Assembly: GCA_041319085.1 (NCBI GenBank)
Contig: CP101033.1
Coordinates: forward strand, 3,560,501 to 3,624,500
Direction: 5' to 3'
From: Aeromonas veronii
Lineage (GTDB): Bacteria > Pseudomonadota > Gammaproteobacteria > Enterobacterales > Aeromonadaceae
Length of the DNA: 64,000 bases
Within the stretch, counting starts at the first letter, position 1. The number at the start of each line of letters is the position of its first letter. The notes below the pieces were generated by a model. It was not told the DNA's origin. It did no database searches and was given only the letters and a program-made list of their open reading frames with translations. Positions 10,738 through 19,586 of this stretch are shown in pieces. The position numbers were made by a program, and so were the translations under genes.

Positions 10738-11709
10738 TCAATGATGACGGACCTGCACATCCAGCGAGCCGCCGCTGTCGCTGCGAAACTGCAGGGCGAA
10801 CGGTTCATGCCAGCTGCGCTTGTGCAGGGCGTAGTGGCTGCTGCGCATCAGGCCAAGGGGCAAGCCGCCGGAGCGCATCAGCCAGTGGGGAGAGGTGAGC
10901 CCTGCGTTGGCAAACACCAGCCCATCATGCTGATCAAACAGCAGCGCCGCCATGGCAAAAGAGTGGCGAAGCCCGGACGCCATCAACTGATGGTTGAGGT
11001 AGTCGAGCAACCGGTGCGGCTGGCTCAGCAGGCGACTCTCGCTTTGCTGAAACTGGCGGTAGGGGACGTTCATCAAGGAGCGCACCAGTGCCCCACAAAA
11101 TGCCGCATCCGTCCCCATGATCGGCAGCTCCATCACCAGCACCAGCAGCTTGTCCTCCACCTTGAAGGTATCGGGAATAAACAGCTGCCCCAGCCCCTTG
11201 AACGTGACCTGCCAGGGGCCCCACTCCTGCAACCCCGGTGGCTTGAGCCCCGCCAGCAGTCGGCTGGCCGCCTTGTCGTGGGCACTGAAGTAGTCGATAT
11301 GATCCATCAGCTCCAGCTGCTGCGCCCGGTTGGCGCTGCCGTTGAGGCACTGTTCGATGCTGCGCTCGACCAGTGCATAATCCTCCAGCGGCTTGAGCAG
11401 GTAATCCCGCGCACCGGCACGCAAGGCGCCGGCGACCGCCTCCATGGTGCTCTGGGCCGAAATAACGATAACCGGAATATGGGGATAGCGGGCAGAGAGG
11501 CAGGCGATCACCTCGTGGCCATCCATATTGGGCATATTGAGATCGCATAGCACCACGTCGGGATGATAGAGGGCCGCCGCCGATAGCCCCTCAATACCGT
11601 CTTCGGCCTGAAATACCGTTGCCCCGTCCCGTGCGAGGTAACTCACTAGCGAGTGGCGAAAAACGGCTTCGTCCTCCACCACCAGGATCCGTAGCCCGGC
11701 TTTTGACAT
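10738..11709 (-). CDS. rssB: Two-component response regulator RssB-like
   Basis: The 323-residue protein has an N-terminal receiver domain: acidic pocket VVEDEAVF, phospho-acceptor Asp56 in CDLNMPNMDG and Lys in YLLKPLED. A degenerate PP2C-like C-terminal domain ends with VFANAGLTSPHWLM and GGLPLGLM. This layout and length fit RssB/SprE (337 aa in E. coli), the adaptor that delivers sigma-S to ClpXP. The ATG at 11709 is used; an upstream TTG frame lacks a ribosome site. E. coli rssB sits near galU, and only the POT gene separates them here, which supports the name. Confidence 0.85.
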   Translation of the reverse strand: MSKAGLRILVVEDEAVFRHSLVSYLARDGATVFQAEDGIEGLSAAALYHPDVVLCDLNMPNMDGHEVIACLSARYPHIPVIVISAQSTMEAVAGALRAGARDYLLKPLEDYALVERSIEQCLNGSANRAQQLELMDHIDYFSAHDKAASRLLAGLKPPGLQEWGPWQVTFKGLGQLFIPDTFKVEDKLLVLVMELPIMGTDAAFCGALVRSLMNVPYRQFQQSESRLLSQPHRLLDYLNHQLMASGLRHSFAMAALLFDQHDGLVFANAGLTSPHWLMRSGGLPLGLMRSSHYALHKRSWHEPFALQFRSDSGGSLDVQVRHH

Positions 11710-11949
11710 CTTGATAAAGCTCTTATTAGTCAATTGGTTATTTAGGTATTAAGACTAGCTCAAAAGCGCGCTCAGCGCGGAAACCCTGCGTCAAAAATAG
11801 ACCTCGTTCATGAGATAGCATCAAGAGAACCCCATACATCCGTACCACTCTCTTCGCTCGCTTGGTCACACTGCTGCGACCGCCATCCGAATTGTGCAAG
11901 TGGGCGCCATAAGGGATAATGCCCCCCACTCCAGCCCGTGAAGAAGACC

Positions 11950-12648
11950 ATGACCCCAGCCGAATACAGCGCCCTTGCCCACCCCAGATTGTCCCATCCG
12001 GCTCGCAGTCTCTATACCCTGCAGCTGCGCAGACTGGTGCTGGAGAATCAGCTGGCCCGGCTCAACTATCCCGAGCTGGGTCGGGCGCTGGCAGTGGTCG
12101 ACCCGGGCGATCCCTGCGGCTTTTCGTTTCAGGTCAATGCCCGCCAGCTCACCGAGTTGTTCGATGAACTGATGGAGGCAGGCCTGCTACAGGTCGAGGC
12201 ACAGCCCGAGAGTGAGCACTACCATCAGTGTCTATTCCAGTTGCCGCTGCTGACCCAGAAATCGCGCAGCCCGCTGCCGGAGCGCCCCTTCCAGATGCAT
12301 CTGCAGTGGCGACCGGACGAGGAGCTGCCCGCCCTCGCCCGCCTGTGCGGGGTGATCGATGCCAGCTACAGCGAAGAGGATCTGGGGGAGTTTATCGCCT
12401 ACTGGCTAGGGCGCCCCGAGGTGTTCGACTCCCAGCATCAGTGGATGCTCAAGTTCATTCGCGCCCTCAAGACCCGCCGCTATACCCGCCGCAAGCCGAT
12501 GGAGGTGCAGGGCTACCAGCAGGTGACCCCTACCCCGGCAGAGTCAGGCCCGAGCAAACGGGCCCAGCAGATGATTGAAGAGGCCAAGCGGCTGGCCCAC
12601 CAGCAAACGCAAGAACCCGCACCGCAGCAAGAGCCGGATAATGATTGA
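11950..12648 (+). CDS. DnaT-like primosomal protein
   Basis: The 232-residue protein has a C-terminal DnaT DNA-binding signature. FQMHLQWRPDEELPAL matches the FxMxxxWxP pattern, followed by YSEEDLGEFIAYW and QHQWMLKFIRALKTRRY. The N-terminal 90 residues look like a winged-helix-type region. It lies directly before a DnaC-like loader (72 nt between stop and start), as in primosome operons. The role would be assisting replication restart. The start at ATG 11950 has GAAGAAG upstream; a GTG at 11938 is possible. Confidence 0.78.
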   Translation: MTPAEYSALAHPRLSHPARSLYTLQLRRLVLENQLARLNYPELGRALAVVDPGDPCGFSFQVNARQLTELFDELMEAGLLQVEAQPESEHYHQCLFQLPLLTQKSRSPLPERPFQMHLQWRPDEELPALARLCGVIDASYSEEDLGEFIAYWLGRPEVFDSQHQWMLKFIRALKTRRYTRRKPMEVQGYQQVTPTPAESGPSKRAQQMIEEAKRLAHQQTQEPAPQQEPDND

Positions 12649-12719
12649 TAGCGGCCCCCGCCTGCAGGCAAAATCAACCCCTTGTCTACCCATCCCTGAT
12701 CGAGCAGAAGGAGCATTCC

Positions 12720-13574
12720 ATGACTGACCCGCAAGATCCCCTGCGCCAGGAGCTGGAAGAGATCGAAGCCAAGCGCAAAAGAATCGCCAAAGCCAAACAA
12801 GATCACCGGGTTCACGATCCCGAGCTGAGCCAGCACGTCGGCGGTCTGCTGGAGCGTATTCGTCGCCTGCAGCAAGAGACCGGCGGCGGCCAGTATGACT
12901 ACGAGACCCTGCGTAAGGAGTACGACGCCAAGGCCAACGCCGAGGTGCGCGAGCTGCAGAAGGCGGCCCGTCAGGAGCGGATCCAGAAGCTGATCGCCCA
13001 GGCCGACCTCAACCCCGACTGGGTGTTCGACAAGATGGACGCCACAGATCCCGCACTCCAGTACCCCATCGAAACGGCCCGCTACTTTATCAGCGGTTTC
13101 GAGCACTGGGAGAAAAGCGGTGGCGGCTGCATGCTGATCTACGGCGACTACGGCACTGGCAAGTCAACCCTGGCGGGCGCGGTGGCGCATGAGCTGATCG
13201 AGCGTCACCAGAAATCGGTGATCTTCCAGCAGTGGGCCTCCATCGTCGACCGCCTCTTCTTCAACGTGATCCCCGATCAGGATGAGCGCAACCAGTACCG
13301 CCGCGCGCTGGAAGAGGTGGATCTGCTGATCATCGACGAGGTATCGGCCAACCGCGCCAAGATGGCGGAGAGCCAGTCCAGCTTCCTCGGCCACCTGCTT
13401 CGCCGTCGCCGCAACCTGTCAAAGAGCGTCATCATCATCACCAACCACACGCCCCAGACCCTGCATCAGGCGATCGGTGATTTCAGCTATGAGGCGATCA
13501 AGGCATTCAATCCGGTGGATATCCACCTGAGCGGCCCCAGCCGTCGCCCCAGCATCGGCAACTACAACGGCTGA
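12720..13574 (+). CDS. DnaC-like replicative helicase loader (AAA+ ATPase)
   Basis: The 284-residue protein has a long charged, probably coiled-coil N-terminus (residues 1-90) and a C-terminal AAA+ core. The core has Walker A GDYGTGKST, Walker B LLIIDEV and sensor-1-like IIIITNH. It would load the DnaB helicase onto single-stranded DNA together with DnaT. Start choice: AAGGAG is 7 nt before ATG 12720, whereas the longer frame begins at a TTG. It is longer than E. coli DnaC (245 aa) because of the N-terminal extension. Confidence 0.78.
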   Translation: MTDPQDPLRQELEEIEAKRKRIAKAKQDHRVHDPELSQHVGGLLERIRRLQQETGGGQYDYETLRKEYDAKANAEVRELQKAARQERIQKLIAQADLNPDWVFDKMDATDPALQYPIETARYFISGFEHWEKSGGGCMLIYGDYGTGKSTLAGAVAHELIERHQKSVIFQQWASIVDRLFFNVIPDQDERNQYRRALEEVDLLIIDEVSANRAKMAESQSSFLGHLLRRRRNLSKSVIIITNHTPQTLHQAIGDFSYEAIKAFNPVDIHLSGPSRRPSIGNYNG

Positions 13575-13707
13575 TCCCCTCAATGCGAGAGCGAGTCCTG
13601 GCGGCTCGCTCTCTCTCCTTCCTGCCAACTCACAAATAAAAACAACTCTCATTTACAGCAGGCGAACAAGCCACTACGCTAACCCCTTTTGCCAAGGGAG
13701 CTCAGCT

Positions 13708-14343
13708 ATGCCAACCACACTGATTTTCGGAGCCAGCCGCGGGCTGGGCCGCGCCTTTACCCACCACGCTCTCGCTGAGGGTCACCGCGTAGTCGCGCTG
13801 GTGCGCAGCACCGAAATGGCAGCCGAATTACGCGAGCTGGGAGTAGACGTCATCGAAGGGGATGCACTGGCTCCGGCTGCGGTACAGCAGGCATGTGCCC
13901 GGGCGGGGCAAGATGCACAGGTCGTCTCCACCCTCGGCAGCTTCCGTCAGGCCGCGCCGGTGGACTATCAGGGCAACCGTCATGTGATCGATGCCATGGA
14001 GCAGGCAGGCCTGAAACGGCTACTGCTGGTCACCTCCCTCGGCTGTGGCGATAGCTGGCAATATCTGCCACAGCGGGCCCGCGCCGCCTTCGGTCACGAG
14101 GTACGTCTCAAGAGTCTGGCGGAGAGCTGGCTGCAGACCAGCGCCCTCGCGTGGACCATTCTGCGCCCGGCGGGCCTGCAAGATGGCGACGCCACCGGCC
14201 GCGCCGAGCTGAGTCAGGGCAAGGAGGTACATGGACTGGTGCGCCGCGCCGACGTGGCCGCCCAAGGGCTGCGCCTGCTGGCGGATGATGCGGCGGTGGG
14301 GCAGATCTACGCCATCGGCGATCCCGCGCTCCAGCGCGGCTAA
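13708..14343 (+). CDS. NAD(P)-binding atypical short-chain reductase (NmrA/SDR-like)
   Basis: The 211-residue protein starts with a Rossmann loop (LIFGASRGLGRAFTHHAL). It has HVIDAMEQAGLKRLLLVTSLGCGDS and WTILRPAGLQDG, typical of atypical SDRs that bind NAD(P)H, often without a known substrate. AAGGGAG precedes the ATG at good spacing. It is a monocistronic gene that converges on the export operon to its right and shares that terminator. No specific reaction can be assigned. Confidence 0.75.
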   Translation: MPTTLIFGASRGLGRAFTHHALAEGHRVVALVRSTEMAAELRELGVDVIEGDALAPAAVQQACARAGQDAQVVSTLGSFRQAAPVDYQGNRHVIDAMEQAGLKRLLLVTSLGCGDSWQYLPQRARAAFGHEVRLKSLAESWLQTSALAWTILRPAGLQDGDATGRAELSQGKEVHGLVRRADVAAQGLRLLADDAAVGQIYAIGDPALQRG

Positions 14344-14377
14344 GGCAGCAGTAAAACCGCCATCCCCACCACATAAC

Positions 14378-14407
14378 AAAACGGTCAGCCCAAGGGCCGA
14401 CCGTTTT
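14378..14407. terminator. Bidirectional terminator
   Basis: The stem AAAACGGTC/GACCGTTTT has an inner GCCC/GGGC pair. It serves the SDR gene (+) and the export operon (-). Confidence 0.82.
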
Positions 14408-14452
14408 CGCTTTACCGCACACGCCATCTCACACGCGCTTGCCCTATCCCGC

Positions 14453-15652
14453 TTAACCGGCGGTTGTTTCACTCTGTACGACCGGCTGACTGGCCACTGG
14501 CAACGACTGCTGCCGCCAGCGCAGCAGCAGGCAGGCCAGCGCGCCGTAGAGCAGCGCCAGCCCCCACAACTGCCACCAGTAACGGGAAACCTGCGCGAAG
14601 TCGGCCCCCATCTGGTTGAGGCGCAGAAAACCCTCGATAGCCGGGATAGTGGGTACCCACTGAGCCAGCCAGTTGAGGGGGGCCGGGATCAGCTCCAGCG
14701 GCCAGATAAAGCCCGCCAGAAAGACCAGCGGCAGGGAGGAGATGAGCACCACCTGAGTCGGCAGATCCCGCCGGGTAAAGATCGCCCCCAGCACAATTCC
14801 GAGCCAGCAAGTTGCCAGCAGGAACGGCAGGGCGAACAGCCACAACTCCTGCGGATCGGCATGACGGGCGATGTTGTAGTGATCAAAACAGAAGCCGAGG
14901 AAGTAGCTCACCGGCAGCAGGTACAGCCCGGCCAGCACCAGAGTTCTGGCCAGCAGCAGCGGCAACACCGGCGCGCTTTGCCAGTACCCGTGCTCATCGC
15001 GGCAGCTGCGCTGGTTCTGGGTCGCCCCCAGGATCCCCGCGCCCATCAACAACACCTGATGCAGGATCAGCACGAACACTGCCGGCACCACGTAGTTGAC
15101 GTAGCCCATGGTGGGGTTGAACACCGGCACCACATTGAGGGCCACCGCGTTCCAGCCCATCGCCGCTTGCGGTAGCGCCTCACCGTGACTCAGCAAGCGC
15201 GCCACCTTCACCTGTGCGGCGAGAGTGCCACCGGCCTGCGCCAACCCCTCGGCAATAGTGCCGTAGACCAGAAAGTAGGAGGCATCACCGGCGTAGCTCA
15301 GGGTCACGCTCTTGCCCAGCATCAGATCCCGATAGAAGTGGTTGGGGATGTGCAGGATCCCGTTCGCGTCCCCGGCCATCATCAGCTGCCGCGCTTCATT
15401 CAGCGAATTGGCCCGCGCCACCAGCTTTACCTGCGGTGTGGCATCGGCCATAAACTCCAGCTGGCGCGAGAGCTGGCTGTCATCCTCGTTAACCACCACC
15501 ACCGCCTCTTCCCGCGGTAACTGATGCAGATAAGGCTGAGGGTAGAGGAAGGAGTAGAAGAACACCCCGCCAAACAGGGTCAGCATGATGGCGCGATCCG
15601 CCAGCAGGGTGCGCAGCTCGAGGCGCAACAGATCGACAAATCCCAGCATCAC
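14453..15652 (-). CDS. ABC-2 type exporter permease (second)
   Basis: The 399-residue protein has one N-terminal membrane helix, a large periplasmic domain (about residues 40-180) and a bundle of about five helices towards the C-terminus: the ABC2_membrane_3 layout seen in YhhJ, YbhR and YbhS. It overlaps the preceding permease by 4 nt (ATGA), so the two are translationally coupled and probably form a heterodimer. It is the last gene of the tolC-hlyD-permease-permease operon. No ATPase gene is present in the operon. Confidence 0.88.
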   Translation of the reverse strand: MMLGFVDLLRLELRTLLADRAIMLTLFGGVFFYSFLYPQPYLHQLPREEAVVVVNEDDSQLSRQLEFMADATPQVKLVARANSLNEARQLMMAGDANGILHIPNHFYRDLMLGKSVTLSYAGDASYFLVYGTIAEGLAQAGGTLAAQVKVARLLSHGEALPQAAMGWNAVALNVVPVFNPTMGYVNYVVPAVFVLILHQVLLMGAGILGATQNQRSCRDEHGYWQSAPVLPLLLARTLVLAGLYLLPVSYFLGFCFDHYNIARHADPQELWLFALPFLLATCWLGIVLGAIFTRRDLPTQVVLISSLPLVFLAGFIWPLELIPAPLNWLAQWVPTIPAIEGFLRLNQMGADFAQVSRYWWQLWGLALLYGALACLLLRWRQQSLPVASQPVVQSETTAG

Positions 15653-16809
15653 TCAGGCTCCTTCTCGGCGACGGCCACTACGACAGCAGCTGATTGACGG
15701 GCAAGCTCAGCCTGCTGCTTGTAACGGCGCACCACCAGCAGCAGGGGGAGCAGGAACAGCAACAACGCCCCCAGTTGCGGTAGCGCCGATACGAGGGGCA
15801 GACCGTAGTTGCTCTGGCCAATCTGCAGCTCGACATAGTGGGAGATCGGCAACAGACTGCGCCAGAAACGGGCGAACTCCCCCATGGCGCTCACCGGAAA
15901 GGTGACCCCCATAAAGGCAAAACCGGGCGCTGTGTAAGCCCCTGCCAGCGACAGGGCGCGGGCCGGATCCCGGATGATGCCGTAAAAGAAGGCCCCCATG
16001 GTGACGCAGGCGGCCGAGGCAAGCCCCAGCCCCACCAGCAATACCAACCAGCTACCGTGCATGGGATAGGCCAATCCCTTGAACAGCAGCAGCGTCCAGA
16101 CGATCCCCCAGCCCCAGCCAATCAGCACGTGGGGCAGCAGGGTGCGCCACAGGCCAAACCAGACACCGCGAGTGGTCCAGTCCAGCCCCAGCCGATCGGT
16201 ACGAGCCAGCGCATTGAGGCCGAACAGCACCACCAGGATCTGCCACACTGCGGGCAAAATCGCGCTCAGCAGAAACTGGGCGTAGCTGGAGTTAAGGTTA
16301 TAAAGGGCGGTCACCTGACTGCTGATGGGCACCGACTGCCCAATCGCACCGGGCAGCGCCTTGCCGTCGGCCATCGCCTCCAGCACGCCCACCTGACCGT
16401 TGAGAGTGCCTACCACCTGCGCCAGCGCGGAGTTGACCAGCTTGGCGATCAGGATGAACTGGCCATTGTTGAACACCGTCACCTGCGGCTGGGTACCCTG
16501 ACGGGCATCTCGCTCCAGATGGTTGGGGATCACCACCAGCGCATAGATGTCGCCACCGCGCAGGGCGTGGGCACCGGCATCGATAGAGTCAAACTGTTGC
16601 GCGACCTTGAGCCCGGCCGAGCCATCCAGCGAGAAGGCGAGCTGGCGCGACAGCATGCTGTGGTCCAAATCCACCAGCCCCACCTTGAGGTCGCGGGCCA
16701 GCCCTGCCGAGAAGATCCAGCAGAGGATCCCCATCAGCAGCAGCGGCACCCAGCTCATCAGGGCACGGCTGAACGGGTCCTGCCACAGCAGCCGAAATTC
16801 ACGTCCCAT
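15649..16809 (-). CDS. ABC-2 type exporter permease (first)
   Basis: The 386-residue protein has the same layout as its downstream partner: helix at residues 20-37, a periplasmic domain containing GLVDLDHSMLSRQLAFSL, then five to six helices. It resembles the drug/lipid-type ABC-2 exporter subunits paired with HlyD adaptors. Its ATG lies in a TGATG overlap with the hlyD-like stop, so coupling is tight. The ATP-hydrolysing partner must be encoded elsewhere or is absent. Confidence 0.88.
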   Translation of the reverse strand: MGREFRLLWQDPFSRALMSWVPLLLMGILCWIFSAGLARDLKVGLVDLDHSMLSRQLAFSLDGSAGLKVAQQFDSIDAGAHALRGGDIYALVVIPNHLERDARQGTQPQVTVFNNGQFILIAKLVNSALAQVVGTLNGQVGVLEAMADGKALPGAIGQSVPISSQVTALYNLNSSYAQFLLSAILPAVWQILVVLFGLNALARTDRLGLDWTTRGVWFGLWRTLLPHVLIGWGWGIVWTLLLFKGLAYPMHGSWLVLLVGLGLASAACVTMGAFFYGIIRDPARALSLAGAYTAPGFAFMGVTFPVSAMGEFARFWRSLLPISHYVELQIGQSNYGLPLVSALPQLGALLLFLLPLLLVVRRYKQQAELARQSAAVVVAVAEKEPE

Positions 16810-17813
16810 CAGAGTTCAACCAGCACACTCATGCCAACCCGCAGCCCCTCAACCGGTTGCAGCGGGCGAGCCTCCACCTGGAAGCTCTTCATATCGAAAC
16901 CCTGACGGGTATCGGTGGCACGCCAGGTGGCGAAATCCCCCATCACGGCCACATGGGTCACCTTGAAGCGCACCATCTGATCGCCAAGGCCCGGGATACG
17001 GGCATCGAACTCGGTACCGACCGGGAAGCGGGGCAGCAGATCTTCGCGAACGTGGAACTGGGCCCAGGCATCACTCATATCGAGCAGGGTCACCACCGGG
17101 AAGCCTTGCGGCGCCAGCTCGCCGCTACGCAGCAGCACCTGGCTTACCTCGCCGGAGTGGGGGCTGACGATACGGGTATCGGCTAGATAGGCCTCAACCT
17201 CGGCCACCGAACCCGCCGCCATTTTGGCCTTCTCGCGAGCGGCGATCTTGGTCTCTTCCCGCGCCCCTTCCAGCGCCATCTGGTACTGCTGCCACGCCAT
17301 CCCTTCGCTGTAGCGAGCAGCTTGCCAGGCGGTCCAGGCCTCATCGCGCTTTTGCAGCGGCATTACGCCATCGCGGTGCAGGCTGGCAACCCGCTCATAG
17401 GTCTTGCCACGCAGTTGGGCGGCAGCCTTGGCTTTTTGCCACTGATCCTTGGCGGCGGCGATCTGTTGGGCACGGGCCCCCTTCTCCGCCTCTTGCGCCA
17501 GCGCACCCGCTGCGGCCTCACCGGCCTTGGCCTGGCTCAACTTGGCTTCAATCTCGGGGCTCGCCAGGGTAAAGACCAGCTGATCCTTGGTCAGCTGATC
17601 GCCCTTTTTCACCAACACCTCGTCGATGCGACCCGGCACCTTGGAGGAGACCGAGTACTGCTGAGCCTCAATCTGCCCTTGCAAATGCACCGGCTCAGGC
17701 TGATAGGCGAGCCAAAAGCGCCAGCCGAGCCAGACCACCAGGATCACCAGCGCCAATGGCAACAACAGCGGTTTACCCTGGCTCATCTTCTTTTTGATGG
17801 GGGGATGGCTCAT
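16809..17813 (-). CDS. HlyD/EmrA-type periplasmic adaptor (membrane fusion protein)
   Basis: The 334-residue protein has a single N-terminal membrane anchor (LLLPLALVILVVWLGWRFW), a biotinyl-lipoyl-like domain (VHLQGQIEAQQYSVSSKVPGRI), an alpha-helical hairpin rich in Ala, Gln and Lys (residues 85-200) and a second lipoyl half with RIVSPHSGEV. It would bridge the inner-membrane permeases to the TolC-like protein encoded upstream. ATG 17813 overlaps the stop of a 25-codon micro-ORF (TGATG); GTG 17816 is an alternative start. Confidence 0.9.
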   Translation of the reverse strand: MSHPPIKKKMSQGKPLLLPLALVILVVWLGWRFWLAYQPEPVHLQGQIEAQQYSVSSKVPGRIDEVLVKKGDQLTKDQLVFTLASPEIEAKLSQAKAGEAAAGALAQEAEKGARAQQIAAAKDQWQKAKAAAQLRGKTYERVASLHRDGVMPLQKRDEAWTAWQAARYSEGMAWQQYQMALEGAREETKIAAREKAKMAAGSVAEVEAYLADTRIVSPHSGEVSQVLLRSGELAPQGFPVVTLLDMSDAWAQFHVREDLLPRFPVGTEFDARIPGLGDQMVRFKVTHVAVMGDFATWRATDTRQGFDMKSFQVEARPLQPVEGLRVGMSVLVEL

Positions 17814-17890
17814 CACTTCACCTCGACAAACGGGCGACCCTTGGCGGTCGAAACAGAGATAGAAAAAGGCACGGACTGGAGTGCGATCAT
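17813..17890 (-). CDS. Possible 25-codon coupling ORF between tolC-like and hlyD-like genes
   Basis: ATG 17890 overlaps the tolC-like stop (ATGA). The frame runs 25 codons (MIALQSVPFS...) and its TGA overlaps the hlyD-like ATG (TGATG). It thus bridges the only gap in the operon with continuous translation. No homology is recognised. It may only serve to pass ribosomes on to hlyD, or may be chance. Confidence 0.4.
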   Translation of the reverse strand: MIALQSVPFSISVSTAKGRPFVEVK

Positions 17891-19293
17891 GAGTTCACCT
17901 CGATCACCTGACCGTGCTGATATTGATTGAAACTGTTCATCTGGCCGGAGAGCGCCAGCAGACGGGCCAGCGACACCACATACTGATAGGCCGCCGCCGC
18001 GCGCTGGGTCTTGACCCCCGCCAACTGGTTCTGGGCATCCACCACATCGAGGGAGGTAGAGAGCCCCTGGCCGAAGGCCTTGTCACGTAGCAGTACGTTC
18101 TCCTCGGCCAGCGCCTGGGTAGACGAGAGAGACTGATACTCCTCCAGCCCCTGCGCCGCTTCGCGCCAGGTCTTCTCAACGAGCAACTCCAGATCCTGGC
18201 GGGTCTTGGCTTGCAGCAGATTGACCTGCAGCTCGGCGCTCTTGGCGGCCTGCACCGTCTCGGAGCGGCCATCTCGGCTCACCAGCGGCATGCTGACGCC
18301 CACCCCCACCAGCCAGTCCGGCGCTGTCTTGGAGGCGAGTGAATCATCTTCATAGAGGTTGTAGTTGCCGAACAGGAACACCTCTGGGGCATATTTGCCC
18401 TGCTCGACCCGGATCAGCCCCTTGGCCTGCTCCTTCTTGGCGCTAAGCAGCTTGAGGCCCGGGTGTACTTCCAGCGTCTGCTGCACCAGACCATCGAGGC
18501 GCGGCAGTTCCTTGTTGACGAACAGGCCGCTGCCGGGCTCGGCGCGGGGCAACTTGAGCATGCGGCCGAGGGCCAACTCGGCGATCTCGAGGCTGCGGCG
18601 CGCCTTCTGGGTATCGATGCGGGCACGGTCATAGGCCGACTGGGCGGAGAGACGCTCCACCCTGGCGATCTGGCCCTGAGCTTCCAGCTTTTTGGCGTGA
18701 TCCAGATGGTGGGCCAGCCCCTCTTCGATCTCCTGCTTGGTCTGCACTACCTGAGCGGCCAGCACCACGCCGAAATAGGTCTGGGAGAGGCTCTCGAAGG
18801 TGGCTTGCTGCTTGAGCACCAGCAATTGCTGCGCCTCGCTTACCTGCGCCTGGCGGATATCCTGCGCCGCATCGATGCGACCGCCGGTAAACAGCGGCCA
18901 GAGCATCTTGACCGAGCTGGTCACCACGTTCTGTTTGGTCAGCGGGGTAACGAAGTCATTGGGCGTGAGGTGGAACTTCTGCATGAGTGGTGCCAACACC
19001 TGACCCAGCTCCGGATGGCTGGCGATAGGGTTAAGATCCATCATGTCCAGCTCCACCGGCTGATCGAGGTGGGTATAGCTGGCCCCCAGATCCACCTTGG
19101 GCAGATACATGTCCTTGGCAGCCTCGCGCAGTTGCTTGGCCCGATCGACCCCGGCCTGCTCGGCAGCCAGCCCTTCATCCTGCTGGATGACCCGGGTCCA
19201 GGCTTCGCCGAAACTGATGGTCTGCGCCTGTGCCGACCCCAGCACGGCCCCCAGCAGGCACGGCCAGAGTGATGTAATGAACCTTGACGTCAT
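17887..19293 (-). CDS. TolC-family outer-membrane efflux protein
   Basis: The 468-residue protein has a signal peptide (MTSRFITSLWPCLLGAVLGSAQAQ) and two repeated OEP halves, each with long alternating helices. Examples are ISFGEAWTRVIQQDEGLAAEQ and LLSAKKEQAKGLIRVEQGKYAPEVFLFGNYN, with the repeat-ending GLSTSLDVVDAQNQLAGVKTQR. It forms the outer-membrane duct for the co-encoded HlyD and ABC-2 subunits. ATG 19293 is chosen because it gives a clean signal peptide with GGGGA upstream; the longer frame adds 44 unlikely residues. Confidence 0.9.
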   Translation of the reverse strand: MTSRFITSLWPCLLGAVLGSAQAQTISFGEAWTRVIQQDEGLAAEQAGVDRAKQLREAAKDMYLPKVDLGASYTHLDQPVELDMMDLNPIASHPELGQVLAPLMQKFHLTPNDFVTPLTKQNVVTSSVKMLWPLFTGGRIDAAQDIRQAQVSEAQQLLVLKQQATFESLSQTYFGVVLAAQVVQTKQEIEEGLAHHLDHAKKLEAQGQIARVERLSAQSAYDRARIDTQKARRSLEIAELALGRMLKLPRAEPGSGLFVNKELPRLDGLVQQTLEVHPGLKLLSAKKEQAKGLIRVEQGKYAPEVFLFGNYNLYEDDSLASKTAPDWLVGVGVSMPLVSRDGRSETVQAAKSAELQVNLLQAKTRQDLELLVEKTWREAAQGLEEYQSLSSTQALAEENVLLRDKAFGQGLSTSLDVVDAQNQLAGVKTQRAAAAYQYVVSLARLLALSGQMNSFNQYQHGQVIEVNS

Positions 19294-19586
19294 AGATCCC
19301 CGATCCACTTTTGTTGCATAAATGTTTGGAGCTTTTGCTCGACTTAAGCCCATTATCATAACGCAAAGCAGGCTGGCAAGTTGACTGACAATTATGCAGA
19401 CAACCGACATAGGTAGTACAGCCATCCCTCACTAGCAATCTGGCCGTTTTTCAACAACTCCAGAATTTGCAAGCCTTGGCGCGACGTTTTTTTTCAGAAA
19501 AAAATGGCTGACGCTCAAATACTAACCTTTTCTCCTGCCTAAAAAATGCGTAATATACGCCGCCCTAAGCCGATGGTAACCGTGGA

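Noticed and set aside
15838..16905. 355-codon plus-strand frame opposite the ABC permease
   Set aside because: It is rich in Gln, His, Gly and Pro with no motif, while the opposite strand encodes a coupled membrane protein.
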